This document shows, one piece after another, positions 15,701 through 23,374 of a stretch of DNA of 31,911 nt. Every line of letters begins with the position of its first letter. Within the stretch, counting starts at the first letter, position 1. The stretch is from RGIG3077 sp964490175 (GTDB taxonomy: Bacteria; Bacillota; Clostridia; Oscillospirales; Ruminococcaceae): positions 1 to 31,911 of the forward strand of contig CAZBAI010000019.1 in the NCBI GenBank assembly GCA_964490175.1, written 5' to 3'. The notes beneath the pieces are model-generated. The model was given only the letters and a program-made list of their open reading frames with translations, made no database searches and had not been told where the DNA came from. The translations under genes and the position numbers were made by a program.

Positions 15701-15730
15701 GTAAACCCTTCTGACGCTTCTGAAAGCTGA
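12728..15730 (+). CDS. Large membrane-anchored extracellular protein with Asn/Gln-rich head and duplicated acidic-linked domain (DUF6583-like)
   Basis: A 1000-residue protein. Residues 1-75 are Asn/Gln/Tyr-rich with three near-repeats of YxNNxYQQP (30-60), followed by a Lys cluster and a single membrane helix (97-119), so the head is probably cytosolic and the rest outside. Residues about 130-620 form a long acidic, beta-rich region resembling the DUF6583 proteins of Ruminococcaceae (tentative). A Tyr/Asp linker (about 630-665) leads to domain A and a second Asp/Asn linker (about 821-842) to domain B. A and B share ETFCAYF/ETLCAYF, IADCYVNYLYI/LGDCFIEYLYV and GIGSTLDEIN/GIGSTLADIN, hence a tandem duplication. 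ATG 12728 is preferred since AAGGAG lies 7 nt upstream; ATG 12722 nearly abuts that site. The perfect promoter and strong terminator suggest a well-expressed single-gene unit. The function is unknown. Confidence 0.8.
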   Translation: MDNNYNGFTPEGTNDAQNNQQIANNQQPAYDNNAYQQPAYANNNAYQQPVYDNNTYQQQYAAPTPAVNDFSNQIAQGNVDLGADGTVAVAKKKSKLPFVIGGTVLGVAGVGALLFAFVAPVKNWVKITFMKPEKYFASVEEQAFSEYSATLSETYGQVVNAINGEGTTVSYSVELSVGDKFMEALKEEAQENGAELPDFTFESLGIDMSVASDSDKAAGANAAITLNGESVISANAVYDIAEQMFYLQIPELSQAYLTASLEEYLDEYTNIDVDIADFDTDSLVSEDEMKRIIEDYANIVYSSIETVEIAKGEKIDIVGKEYSFNVMEYELTEEELYEIVIDVLENAADDDAIIDMVEGFGVEDFDDIIDDAIDDLEDMIDNADDDNYISARVYADARGAIMGREYTVYSDDDETGTFYYIIGADGDDICLEASLEADGEEAFNVEFSRIGSELEGTVEADGEEIITLEGTYEKEAYSGTMTFISPEDEYYEIEEEEVEIGFENVKVTGDNDEYLVGTFFIEIPEDEENAEELAEYGIERIEIVFDSDGDSQEVSLVLGELVSLSVKAAVKDEADINIPDDATNYDIETQIDEYLANVDYTSIVDKVIELLGLDGEYTAEDIVGSIEQYLYGGYDYGYDDGDDDDYDNDWDYDEYYDSDYDYLEFYDEVKINAFAKELYAPLKVETFCAYFGLNPDQMVASCDDGFATAGSSSIQYYNPFGDSVRIADCYVNYLYISPDDKDFIISFNGIGIGSTLDEINEEFGGYLKYGTVFAVNNGEIRIEDYNYYEKLLFEMENGVVENITYIADEEYVLDNFVEDVSGNDDNDDDDSNAGDYEYDYDYVKFDDVTVSVLGNQVQWPCKAETLCAYFNLDPNTMIEAGDYDYEWNDNGSEIDYTNPYDTSARLGDCFIEYLYVKQGDPNFNVTVNNVGIGSTLADINSAFGTEFEIENGIINIEDLYNWDSVNYEVVDGVVVSIYLRGDDDTFLEANPVNPSDASES

Positions 15731-15762
15731 AAATCTGCAAAACATAAAATGTAATTTTAAAA

Positions 15763-15802
15763 GGGCAGTATCGCAAAATTGCGATGCTGCCCCTTACTTT
15801 TT
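15763..15802 (+). terminator. Rho-independent terminator of the large anchored protein gene
   Basis: GGGCAGTATCGCAA (15763-15776) pairs with TTGCGATGCTGCCC (15779-15792) with one G-U pair, followed by TTACTTTTT. Confidence 0.9.
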
Positions 15803-15803
15803 G

Positions 15804-15846
15804 CATAAAAAACTGCCCCAACGCTTTTTAAATCAACGTTGGGGCA
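15804..15846 (-). terminator. Rho-independent terminator of the aromatic operon
   Basis: On the minus strand TGCCCCAACG folds onto CGTTGGGGCA (arms 15837-15846 and 15814-15823), followed by TTTTTTATG. It begins 4 nt after the stop of the DAHP synthase gene and is back to back with the terminator of the convergent gene. Confidence 0.9.
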
Positions 15847-15850
15847 AAAT

Positions 15851-16882
15851 TTAAACAAGCTCTGCAATATCGTTTATGAGCCGTTCGGTTTTTTCCCAGC
15901 CAAGGCAAGGGTCGGTAATCGATTTGCCGAAAACTTCCTGCTCACCGATTTTTTGACAACCGTCCTCCAGATAGCTTTCAATCATAAAGCCTTTTACGAT
16001 TTTTGCAATATCGCTGTTGTGCCTGCATGAGTGAAGAACTTCCTTGCAGATTCTCGGCTGTTCATCATATTTCTTTCCCGAATTTGCGTGGTTTGTGTCA
16101 ACAATAACAGCCGGGTTTTCCAAATTGCTCTTTTCGTACATATCACAAAGATGAGCTAAATCCTCATAATGATAGTTCGGCAGACTTTGACCGTGCTTGT
16201 TCATATATCCACGCAAAATAGCGTGCGAAAGTTTGTTGCCGGTTGTGTTGACCTCCCAGCCTCTGTAAATGAACGTGTGCGGATGCTGTGAAGCCGTGAT
16301 TGAATTTAACATAACCGACAAATCGCCGCCTGTTGGATTTTTCATTCCCACGGGAATGTCAAATCCGCTTGAAACCAGCCTGTGCTCTTGATTTTCGCTT
16401 GAACGTGCGCCAACGGCAACATATGAAAGCAAATCGGAAAGATAACGGTGATTTGCCGGATAAAGCATTTCGTCGGCGGTGGGCATTCCAAGCTCGGTCA
16501 GCACTCTTGCGTGCAGCGCTCTTATCGCAAGCAAGCCGTTAAAGGGGTCGGGACGTTTGTTCGGGTCGGGCTGGTGCAGCATTCCCTTATAGCCGTCGCC
16601 TGTGGTTCTCGGTTTGTTTGTATAAATTCTCGGTATCAGTATGAGCTTGTCTTGGCATTTTTCCTGCATTTTTTTCAATCTTGTGCAGTATTCAAAAACG
16701 GCGTCCTCACGGTCTGCCGAGCAAGGCCCGATAACAAGAATCTTCTTTGAAGATTCGCCTTTGAAAACTGCGGCAATTTCGCCGTCAATGCGTTTTTTTG
16801 TTTCACTCGCCTCGTAAGTTATGGGGTATTTTTCTTTTACCTCCATGGGAATAGGCAGTTTTCTTTCAAAGTTCATAGACAT
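15851..16882 (-). CDS. aroF: 3-deoxy-7-phosphoheptulonate (DAHP) synthase, type I (AroF/AroG-like)
   Basis: A 343-residue DAHP synthase, catalysing the entry step of the shikimate pathway from PEP and erythrose 4-phosphate. Landmarks are VIGPCSADRE, the PRTTGDGYKG loop with the substrate-binding Lys/Arg, GARSSENQEHR, KNPTGGD and the metal-site region DTNHANSGK. The length and N-terminal arm fit the AroFGH type, which is usually feedback-inhibited by aromatic amino acids through that arm. Which amino acid acts cannot be read here. GGAGG lies 7 nt upstream of ATG 16882. It is the last gene of the operon, 20 nt after aroQ, although it encodes the first step. Confidence 0.95.
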   Translation of the reverse strand: MSMNFERKLPIPMEVKEKYPITYEASETKKRIDGEIAAVFKGESSKKILVIGPCSADREDAVFEYCTRLKKMQEKCQDKLILIPRIYTNKPRTTGDGYKGMLHQPDPNKRPDPFNGLLAIRALHARVLTELGMPTADEMLYPANHRYLSDLLSYVAVGARSSENQEHRLVSSGFDIPVGMKNPTGGDLSVMLNSITASQHPHTFIYRGWEVNTTGNKLSHAILRGYMNKHGQSLPNYHYEDLAHLCDMYEKSNLENPAVIVDTNHANSGKKYDEQPRICKEVLHSCRHNSDIAKIVKGFMIESYLEDGCQKIGEQEVFGKSITDPCLGWEKTERLINDIAELV

Positions 16883-16902
16883 AACAATTCCTCCGTAAAT
16901 GT

Positions 16903-17334
16903 TTATTCAAATTTATTTTTTAATATATCGATTGCTTCGAGATATCCGTCAAAGCCGTGTCCGGCAATGGTTTTAAACGCATAAAGCGAAATGTAAGAGA
17001 ATTTTCTGAAATCCTCACGCTGTGAAATATCCGAAATATGAACCTCGATTGTCGGTATCTGCACCGCCTTTAAAGCATCTAAAATCGCAACGCTTGTGTG
17101 TGTGTAGGCGGCGGGATTTATGACAATGCCGTCAAATTTCCCATAAGCTTGCTGTATCTTGTCAACAATTTTTCCCTCATGATTTGATTGAAACAACTCA
17201 AGCTCAATGCCGTCGCTCTCACATTTTTGCGTTATCATATTACAGAGCGCATTAAAACTTTGCGACCCGTAAATATCCTTTTCCCTAATGCCCAAAAGGT
17301 TTAAATTAGGGCCGTTTATGACCAGTATTTTCAA
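16903..17334 (-). CDS. aroQ: 3-dehydroquinate dehydratase, type II
   Basis: A 143-residue type II dehydroquinase, converting 3-dehydroquinate to 3-dehydroshikimate. MKILVINGPNLNLLG is the family N-terminus, the catalytic Tyr lies in DIYGSQSF, NPAAYTHTSVA binds substrate, and EVHISDISQRE carries the conserved His. The start codon is TTG at 17334; its last two bases form part of the TGA that ends the aroE-aroK gene, and AAAGGAG lies 10 nt upstream, so translation is probably coupled. Confidence 0.95.
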   Translation of the reverse strand: MKILVINGPNLNLLGIREKDIYGSQSFNALCNMITQKCESDGIELELFQSNHEGKIVDKIQQAYGKFDGIVINPAAYTHTSVAILDALKAVQIPTIEVHISDISQREDFRKFSYISLYAFKTIAGHGFDGYLEAIDILKNKFE

Positions 17335-18584
17335 TTTGCGCCAGCTCCTTTCAAAAGTCTGATTATTTCGTCGGCACAGCTTTCAATATCGCCGTTGTTG
17401 TCGATTTCGAGCTGTGCAAATTCTTTATAAAGCGGCAATCGCTCATTGTAGAGTGTTGTAATTCCACGGCTTTTTGATAAAGGTCTGCCATCATCGCAAA
17501 GCTTTTCCAAATCACGCTTTACGAATACGCAAACGCTGTTTCGGCGCAGTATATCAAGATTTTGTTTTTGCGTTACAACGCCGCCGCCTGTCGATATTAC
17601 AAGTCCGCTTTCAAAGGCGCATTCTCTCAAAACATCGGTTTCAAGCCGTCTGAAGTGTGCTTGTCCGTATTTTTCAAAAATTTGTTCAATGGGCATTTCG
17701 GCACGATTTTCAATCAAGTTGTCTGTATCGGCAAAACTGCGCCCAAGCTTTTTACTTAAAATTTCGCCCAAAGTGCTTTTTCCGCAAGAAGGCATTCCGA
17801 TAAGGGCAATGTTTTTCTTTTCGTATTTAAGCTTTTGGCAAATATTTTCGGCAATATTGTCGCAAACAGCGGTGTCGCAAAAAATCTCACACGCTTTTTT
17901 TGCCTGAAAGCAAAGCATTTTCAAGCCGTTGCAATTCTTTATGCAAAGCTTGTCGGCATCACAAAGAAGCTTTGTTTTCAGCGGATTGTATATCAAATCG
18001 AAAACCGCCTGACATGATTTAAAATATTCAAGTTCAATCGGCGAATCGTCACAATTCGGGTACATACCGACAGGCGTTGCGTTTACAATAATCTGCGCAT
18101 CATAATGCATATGCAGATTTTGATAATTGTTTTCGCCGTTTCGTGAAATATTGATGATTTGCGCCGCACCGCAGTCTTTCAGCACCGCTTTTACAGTCAG
18201 CGATGCACCGCCCGTGCCCAAAATCAGCGCCTTTTTGCCTGCAATATCAACACCTGCGGATTTTACCGTTGCCATAAAGCCGCAATAATCGGTGTTATAG
18301 CCGTAAAGCTTGTCGCCTTTACGCACGATTGTGTTGACGCAACCGATTTTTTCGGCATTTTCGCTAATGCCGTCAAGATAGGGGAGAACGGCTTTTTTGT
18401 AAGGTATTGTAACGTTTAATCCGTCAAATTTTTTAGATTTTAAAAAGCTTTCAAGCTCATTGCTTTTAATTTCAAAAAGCTCATAGCTGTAATCTGCAAA
18501 ATATGAGTGAATCTGCGGCGAAAAACTGTGAGGCAAGCTTTCTCCCAAAAGTCCGGCTTTAAAATCTTTAAATCCCTTTATCAT
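17331..18584 (-). CDS. aroEK: Bifunctional shikimate dehydrogenase / shikimate kinase fusion
   Basis: One 417-residue frame joins two enzymes. Residues 1 to about 250 are AroE: LPHSFSPQIH substrate loop, catalytic Lys63 in NVTIPYKK, Asp99 in YNTDY and the NADP-binding GTGGAS at 123-128. Residues about 257-417 are AroK: Walker A GMPSCGKST (263-271), ADTD (285-288) binding shikimate and Mg, FRRLE (311-315), STGGGVV (331-337) and the lid DDGRPLS (364-370). All catalytic signatures of both halves are present, so both should be active. The fusion covers dehydroshikimate to shikimate to shikimate 3-phosphate. It overlaps pheA by 4 nt (ATGA), is translationally coupled to aroQ, and has no strong ribosome site of its own. 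Confidence 0.93.
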   Translation of the reverse strand: MIKGFKDFKAGLLGESLPHSFSPQIHSYFADYSYELFEIKSNELESFLKSKKFDGLNVTIPYKKAVLPYLDGISENAEKIGCVNTIVRKGDKLYGYNTDYCGFMATVKSAGVDIAGKKALILGTGGASLTVKAVLKDCGAAQIINISRNGENNYQNLHMHYDAQIIVNATPVGMYPNCDDSPIELEYFKSCQAVFDLIYNPLKTKLLCDADKLCIKNCNGLKMLCFQAKKACEIFCDTAVCDNIAENICQKLKYEKKNIALIGMPSCGKSTLGEILSKKLGRSFADTDNLIENRAEMPIEQIFEKYGQAHFRRLETDVLRECAFESGLVISTGGGVVTQKQNLDILRRNSVCVFVKRDLEKLCDDGRPLSKSRGITTLYNERLPLYKEFAQLEIDNNGDIESCADEIIRLLKGAGAN

Positions 18585-19735
18585 ATCATTTCGCTGTAAC
18601 TGCCAAGATATCTGAAGCGAGTAGCGGTGCTTTCAATCGAATCGAGAAGCCGCAACAGATTCTCCGAGTATACAGACGCCTCCAAATCAAAATAAAACAT
18701 AAATTCAAAATCACAATCGGGAATGGGTCTTGATTCAAGCTTTGAAAGGTTAATTCCCAACGCAAAAAACAGTGAAAGCAGCCTGAAAAGCGCACCCGGA
18801 CTGTTTTCGGTCACAGCCATAATTCCGGTTTTGTTTGCGCCCGGATAAATCTCACAATCCTTTGAAATGCAAATGAACCTTGTATGGTTGTTGCCGTAGT
18901 TTTGCACGTTTTCCTTTAAAACGGTCAGGCTGTAAATTTTGGCGCATTCGGTTGAGCAAAGTGCGGCGCTTTTGCCTGTTTCGTCATTTGCGGCGATTTT
19001 TGCGGCTGTCGCCGTGTTTGCGCAAGGGTGAATGTTGACGTTTTTCAGCGTTTTGAGGAAATCGGAGCACTGATTTATCGCTTGCTCATGCGAATAAATG
19101 TCGGTGATATTGTCAAGGATTGCACCTTTACACGCCATAAGACTGTGAGCGATTTTCAGCCTGACAGATCGATTGATATAAAATTCGTGCTTGTCCATAC
19201 AGTCATAAATTTTTTCAACCGAGCCGGCAGTGCTGTTTTCAAGCGGAAGAACGCCGTATTTACATTCGCCTTGTTCGACAGCCTCAAAAACCTCTTCAAA
19301 CGAGCGATAAAACTTGATTTGCGGATATTTAAACAGTTTCAATGCCGCAAGCTGTGAATAGGCCCCTTCTGTTCCCTGACAGGCGACAACCGCCTCTGCG
19401 GGGAATATCGGCGGCGTGGTTTTAAGCGAATTTTCGATGATTTTATGCGCAAGCGAGCAGTTGTCAATCAGTTTGTGCTGGCGCATTCTCGAAAGGGAAA
19501 ATATTGTAGAGTACAAAACCCTTGCGTCATCGGCATATTCTGTGCCCGAAAGCTCGGCAATGCGCAGCAGTTGCGAGCGTTCACGTGCCGAATCAAGCAC
19601 GGGAATATCATTTTTGATTTTATACTGTGCAACATCGTTTGCGATTGACAGCCGCTTTTTGAAAAGCTCAACGATTTGCCTGTCGATATCGTCGATGTCG
19701 TTTCTTAAATCTTGTAAATTAAGTTCGTTTTCCAT
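18581..19735 (-). CDS. pheA: Bifunctional chorismate mutase / prephenate dehydratase (P-protein)
   Basis: A 384-residue P-protein making phenylpyruvate from chorismate. Residues 1-90 are an AroQ-type chorismate mutase (LRNDIDDIDRQIVELFKKRL, then RERSQLLRI). Residues about 115-290 are prephenate dehydratase with GTEGAYSQ, PLENSTAGSV and the essential NHTRF at 283-287. Residues about 300-380 are an ACT domain with SPGALFRLL and ESRP (334-337), the usual Phe-binding site for feedback inhibition. GAGGA lies 6 nt upstream of ATG 19735. No tyrA lies in the cluster, so this gene directs the operon towards Phe, which agrees with the Phe-rich leader in front of aroB. Confidence 0.96.
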   Translation of the reverse strand: MENELNLQDLRNDIDDIDRQIVELFKKRLSIANDVAQYKIKNDIPVLDSARERSQLLRIAELSGTEYADDARVLYSTIFSLSRMRQHKLIDNCSLAHKIIENSLKTTPPIFPAEAVVACQGTEGAYSQLAALKLFKYPQIKFYRSFEEVFEAVEQGECKYGVLPLENSTAGSVEKIYDCMDKHEFYINRSVRLKIAHSLMACKGAILDNITDIYSHEQAINQCSDFLKTLKNVNIHPCANTATAAKIAANDETGKSAALCSTECAKIYSLTVLKENVQNYGNNHTRFICISKDCEIYPGANKTGIMAVTENSPGALFRLLSLFFALGINLSKLESRPIPDCDFEFMFYFDLEASVYSENLLRLLDSIESTATRFRYLGSYSEMI

Positions 19736-19756
19736 GATAGTCCTCTTTGTGAAATT

Positions 19757-20836
19757 TTATTTATCAAGCAGCATATCGCATATCGCAATTGCCGCTGCGG
19801 CTTCAAAAACGGGCACGCATCTCGGCACAATGCATGGGTCGTGCCGACCCTTAATTGATATTTTTGTATTTTCGAGTTTTGAAATGCTCACCGTATCCTG
19901 CTCTATTCCGATTGACGGCGTCGGTTTGACAGCCCCTTTGAAAACAACGGGCATTCCGTTTGTCATGCCGCCCAAAATACCGCCGCAGTTATTGGTTTTT
20001 GTTTTGATTTTTCCGCTGTCTGTATAAAATGCGTCGTTGGCGCAGCTGCCTTTAAGCTTTGAAATTTCAAAGCCTGCGCCAAATTCTACGCCCTTAATTG
20101 CGGGGATTTCAAAGGTCAATGCGGCGATTCTCGATTCAACGCCCGAAAACATATGGTCGCCCAAGCCGATAGGCAACCCCAATGCGGCACATTCAACCAC
20201 GCCGCCTATGGAATCTAAATTGCATCGGCAATCGTCAATCAGTGATTTCATCATTTCACCGCAAGCTTTGTTAATTACGGGAAAATCGCTGTTTTGCAGT
20301 GCTTTTAGTTCTTTTTGCGAAACGTTTGCCAAATCAAACGGTGTATCGCAAATGTTGCCGATTGAGTAAATGTGTGCGAAAATTTCAATGCCCATTGATT
20401 TGAGATATTGCTTGCAAATGCCGCCTGCAACACACAGCATTGCCGTTAAGCGCCCCGAATATTTTCCGCCGCCGTCTAAATCAACATTATTTCCGAATTT
20501 TTTTACGGCGCAAAAATCGGCGTGCGAGGGTCTGGGAGTGTCTTTAAAATCATAATCGGCAGAACGTGTGTTTGTGTTGAAAATCACAGCGCTTATTTTT
20601 TTTCCGTTTGTGATGAAGTTTTCATCAAATCCGCTCTCAAATACCGGAATATCGGCTTCCTTTCTGGGCGTTGAGTATTTGCTGCTGCCGGGCGCACGCC
20701 TTTGCAAAAATTCATTCAAGGCGTTGATATCCACAAAAAAACCTTTCGGAAAATTTTCCATTTCCATTGTCATTTTAGGTGCGTGCGACGCCCCTTTGAT
20801 TTTCAGTTTCAGATTTTTGCCGTAGCTGTTGTCCAT
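19757..20836 (-). CDS. aroC: Chorismate synthase
   Basis: A 359-residue chorismate synthase, the reduced-FMN-dependent enzyme that makes chorismate from EPSP. The N-terminal signature is somewhat divergent (GASHAPKMTMEM instead of GESHGPAIGV) but keeps the active-site His18. RRAPGSSKYSTPRKEAD, RPSHADF with His105, GGGKYSGRLTA and GRHDPCIVPRCVPVFEA are all present, so it should be the functional enzyme of the two paralogues in this window. AGGAG lies 7 nt upstream of ATG 20836. It lies 17 nt after aroA and 21 nt before pheA. Confidence 0.92.
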   Translation of the reverse strand: MDNSYGKNLKLKIKGASHAPKMTMEMENFPKGFFVDINALNEFLQRRAPGSSKYSTPRKEADIPVFESGFDENFITNGKKISAVIFNTNTRSADYDFKDTPRPSHADFCAVKKFGNNVDLDGGGKYSGRLTAMLCVAGGICKQYLKSMGIEIFAHIYSIGNICDTPFDLANVSQKELKALQNSDFPVINKACGEMMKSLIDDCRCNLDSIGGVVECAALGLPIGLGDHMFSGVESRIAALTFEIPAIKGVEFGAGFEISKLKGSCANDAFYTDSGKIKTKTNNCGGILGGMTNGMPVVFKGAVKPTPSIGIEQDTVSISKLENTKISIKGRHDPCIVPRCVPVFEAAAAIAICDMLLDK

Positions 20837-20853
20837 AATAATCTCCTAAAAAA

Positions 20854-22104
20854 TCATAAGGTCAGTTTTTCGATTTCTTTCCAAAATGTCGGGTAAGATT
20901 TGTCGGTTGCAAAAGCATTTTTTACGGTGACGTCGCCTTGACAAACGCAAGAAGCAACCGCCGCACTCATTGCGATTCTGTGGTCATTGTGTGAATCGAC
21001 AATGCCGCCGCACAGTGCCGCACCGGTAATTGCCATGCAATCGTCATCGATAAGCGCAATTTTCCCACCGAGATTTGTCACCATATCGCAGATTGATTCG
21101 ATACGGTCGCTTTCTTTAAGGCGCAGCCGTGAAACGCCGTAAATTTTTGATGTGCCCGCAGCGCAGCTTGCGCAAATGCTTAATATCGGCACAAGGTCGG
21201 GAATATTTGCGGCATTGATATCAACAGATTTAAGCTTTGAAGGGTGTGCGGTTATGCAGTCGCCGTTGATTGAAAAACTGCCGCCCATATCTGTTAAAAT
21301 GTCGAGAATAGCCCTGTCGCCCTGCTTTGAATCGGCATTAAGCCCTTTAACGCCGACATCGTTTTTGCCGATAACGCCCATGCCCAGAAAGAATGCGGCG
21401 TTGCTCCAATCGCCCTCAATAGATATATCTATCGGTGAAAGTCTGTTCTTTTTTGGCGATGAATAAGTGTTTTCAAATTTTGTGATTTGTGCGTTAAATC
21501 TGTTTAGCATTGCCATAGTCATGTCAATATACGGCTTGCTTTGCACATCGCCGATAAGCTTTAGCGTGCCGCCGAAAGCGCCGACGACAAACAAAAGTCC
21601 GCTTGCAAATTGTGATGAAGCATTTGCGGCGATTTCAAAATCGCAAAATTTCGGCAATGAGCTTTCGCATACAAGAGGGTTTTTGCCGAAAAATTTTACA
21701 CCTGATTTTTCAAGTTCATAAGTGAGCGGTAAAATCGGTCGCTCATCAAGACGCCCATGCATTTTGAATACAGTCGTTTTGCCCGAAAATGCCGCTGTCG
21801 GGATTAAAAAACGCATTGTCGAGCCGGATTCTCCGCAGTCGATTTCGGCATAATCATAGTTGCTATCGGGTGGCGTCAGTTCAAAAAAACCGTTTTCATA
21901 AGTGATTTTTGCCCCCATATTTTTAAGGCATTCGGCAGTGGCTTTTATGTCCGCATTCAAATACGGACACAAAATTCGTGATTTGCCGTTTGCAAGATAG
22001 GCGCAGATAAGCGCTCGGTGCGCCTGTGATTTTGAGCATATTGCATCGACATAGCCGCCGAATTGCGGCGATTTGAGTGTGATATCTGCCATTTCGGTTT
22101 TCAC
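20854..22104 (-). CDS. aroA: 3-phosphoshikimate 1-carboxyvinyltransferase (EPSP synthase)
   Basis: A 416-residue EPSP synthase, joining PEP to shikimate 3-phosphate. Visible motifs are SKSQAHRALI, CGESGSTMRFLIPTAA (the PEP-site loop, in the Clostridia-style form rather than GNAGTAMR), LKESDRI and SHNDHRIAMS. The GTG at 22104 overlaps the aroB stop (GTGA) with AGGA 5 nt upstream. The ATG at 22092, giving MADITLKSP, is an equally reasonable start with GGAG 11 nt upstream; the difference is four residues. Confidence 0.94.
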   Translation of the reverse strand: MKTEMADITLKSPQFGGYVDAICSKSQAHRALICAYLANGKSRILCPYLNADIKATAECLKNMGAKITYENGFFELTPPDSNYDYAEIDCGESGSTMRFLIPTAAFSGKTTVFKMHGRLDERPILPLTYELEKSGVKFFGKNPLVCESSLPKFCDFEIAANASSQFASGLLFVVGAFGGTLKLIGDVQSKPYIDMTMAMLNRFNAQITKFENTYSSPKKNRLSPIDISIEGDWSNAAFFLGMGVIGKNDVGVKGLNADSKQGDRAILDILTDMGGSFSINGDCITAHPSKLKSVDINAANIPDLVPILSICASCAAGTSKIYGVSRLRLKESDRIESICDMVTNLGGKIALIDDDCMAITGAALCGGIVDSHNDHRIAMSAAVASCVCQGDVTVKNAFATDKSYPTFWKEIEKLTL

Positions 22105-23147
22105 TCCAATCCTGCCGAAGCATATTTAATAAGCTCTGATTTGGAAATATCAAAAATTTTGCAATTTCCGATTTCGGTAGGAATTATAAGCGAAATATTC
22201 TCACCGGCGGACTTTTTGTCAAGCATTGCGGCATTTGCAATCTCCTTTGCGCTGTAAGGTATGCCGTTATCAAGCGAAAATTTTGAAAGAATATCGCAAA
22301 GCTTTTCGTATGCGCCTTTTTCGCAAAGATTAAGGTTTTCGGCGGCTTTTGTGATAATTTTCATTCCCATAGCGACTGCAAATCCGTGCGTTGTCGAAAA
22401 ATGTGACAGTTTTTCAATCGAGTGGCCGAAGGTGTGCCCGAAATTCAAAAGCTTGCGTTGGGCGTTGTCATGCTCGTCGGCTTCAACAATTTGCCGCTTG
22501 TCGTCAATGCAAATCTCAATAATTTTTTCGATATCATATTCATTATTGAGCATTTCAAGCATAAATTCACGGTTTATCATGCCGTATTTGATGATCTCCG
22601 CCATACCGTCGGAGTAATAGTGACCGCTTAGTGTGCTAAGAACATTCGGGTCGCATATAACAAGGCTTGGCTGCCAAAATGCTCCGACAAGATTTTTTCC
22701 GTGTTCAAGGTCGATTGCAGTTTTGCCGCCCACAGATGAATCGGTCATTGCAAGCAAACTTGTGGGAATTTGCACAAATTCGATACCCCTTAAATAGCTT
22801 GCTGCGGCAAATCCCGAAATATCGCCGCAAACGCCGCCGCCGAGTGCGATTATAAGGTCGCTTCTGGTAAATTGATTTAGCGCCAAAGCATTCCATATAT
22901 TGCAAAGCGTTGTGATGTTTTTGCTTTCTTCTCCGGCTTTAAAACAAAACGTGAAAACCTCAAAGTTATATTTTTCAAGCGATTTTTTAACATCGTCACA
23001 ATACAGATTGAAAACGTTTGAATCTGTAATAATCATCGCCTTGCATTTTTCATGCACATTTGCGATATATTCGCCCGCATTTTTAATAATGCCCCTTGAT
23101 ATGATAATATCATATTGCTTTGAAGCGTTTACAGTGATTTTTTTCAT
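22101..23147 (-). CDS. aroB: 3-dehydroquinate synthase
   Basis: A 348-residue NAD- and metal-dependent dehydroquinate synthase, cyclising DAHP. Landmarks are ALGGGVCGDISGFAAASYLRG, IPTSLLAMTDSSVGGKTAID, KNLVGAFWQP, GMAEIIKYG and the metal ligands in NFGHTFGHSIE with the later HGFAVAMGM. I start at ATG 23147 (MKKITVNASKQYDIIIS) because GAAAGG is 8 nt upstream. The frame extends to 23264 but that stretch runs through the leader terminator. It is the first structural gene of the operon, 71 nt behind the attenuator, with a 4-nt overlap into aroA. Confidence 0.95.
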   Translation of the reverse strand: MKKITVNASKQYDIIISRGIIKNAGEYIANVHEKCKAMIITDSNVFNLYCDDVKKSLEKYNFEVFTFCFKAGEESKNITTLCNIWNALALNQFTRSDLIIALGGGVCGDISGFAAASYLRGIEFVQIPTSLLAMTDSSVGGKTAIDLEHGKNLVGAFWQPSLVICDPNVLSTLSGHYYSDGMAEIIKYGMINREFMLEMLNNEYDIEKIIEICIDDKRQIVEADEHDNAQRKLLNFGHTFGHSIEKLSHFSTTHGFAVAMGMKIITKAAENLNLCEKGAYEKLCDILSKFSLDNGIPYSAKEIANAAMLDKKSAGENISLIIPTEIGNCKIFDISKSELIKYASAGLE

Positions 23148-23217
23148 AAAGCAGACCTTTCTTTGAATTGTTTTGAAAAAAGCGATAAGGATTTTCGCAT
23201 CTCTTTGGCGGCAAATT

Positions 23218-23255
23218 AAAAAACGAGCGCAATGTACTTTGACACTGCGCTCGTT
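23218..23255 (-). terminator. Attenuator terminator upstream of aroB
   Basis: A perfect 10-bp GC-rich stem (AACGAGCGCA/TGCGCTCGTT) with a 14-nt loop is followed by TTTTTT on the minus strand. It lies about 70 nt before the aroB start and downstream of the operon promoter, so it can only act on the operon's own leader or on read-through from the DUF4364 gene. Confidence 0.92.
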
Positions 23256-23296
23256 ATATATCATTTATAACAAAAAATGCAAACGCAGCTAAACCT

Positions 23297-23374
23297 TTAC
23301 TTGTTTCTAAAGAAAAAGTAAAAGTTAAAGCCGAAATATGCAAATGTTGCTGTACTTGTACCGATATGATTCAT
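23297..23374 (-). CDS. pheL: Phe/Tyr-rich leader peptide of the aromatic operon
   Basis: This is a 25-codon ORF, starting at ATG 23374 with GGAG 7 nt upstream and ending in TAA at 23297. The product begins MNHIGTSTAT and continues FAYFGFNFYFFF before a short RNK tail: seven Phe and two Tyr within residues 11-22, far above chance. It begins about 20 nt after the predicted transcript start and lies inside the attenuator hairpins. By analogy with PheL of enterobacteria it would sense charged tRNA-Phe, and perhaps tRNA-Tyr, through ribosome stalling. There is no detectable sequence homology to that peptide beyond the Phe richness. The symbol is used by analogy of role. Confidence 0.85.
   Translation of the reverse strand: MNHIGTSTATFAYFGFNFYFFFRNK

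Noticed and set aside
23147..23264. N-terminal extension of aroB to 23264
   Set aside because: The extra codons lie in the attenuator terminator and lack similarity to dehydroquinate synthases; ATG 23147 has a ribosome site and the normal N-terminus.
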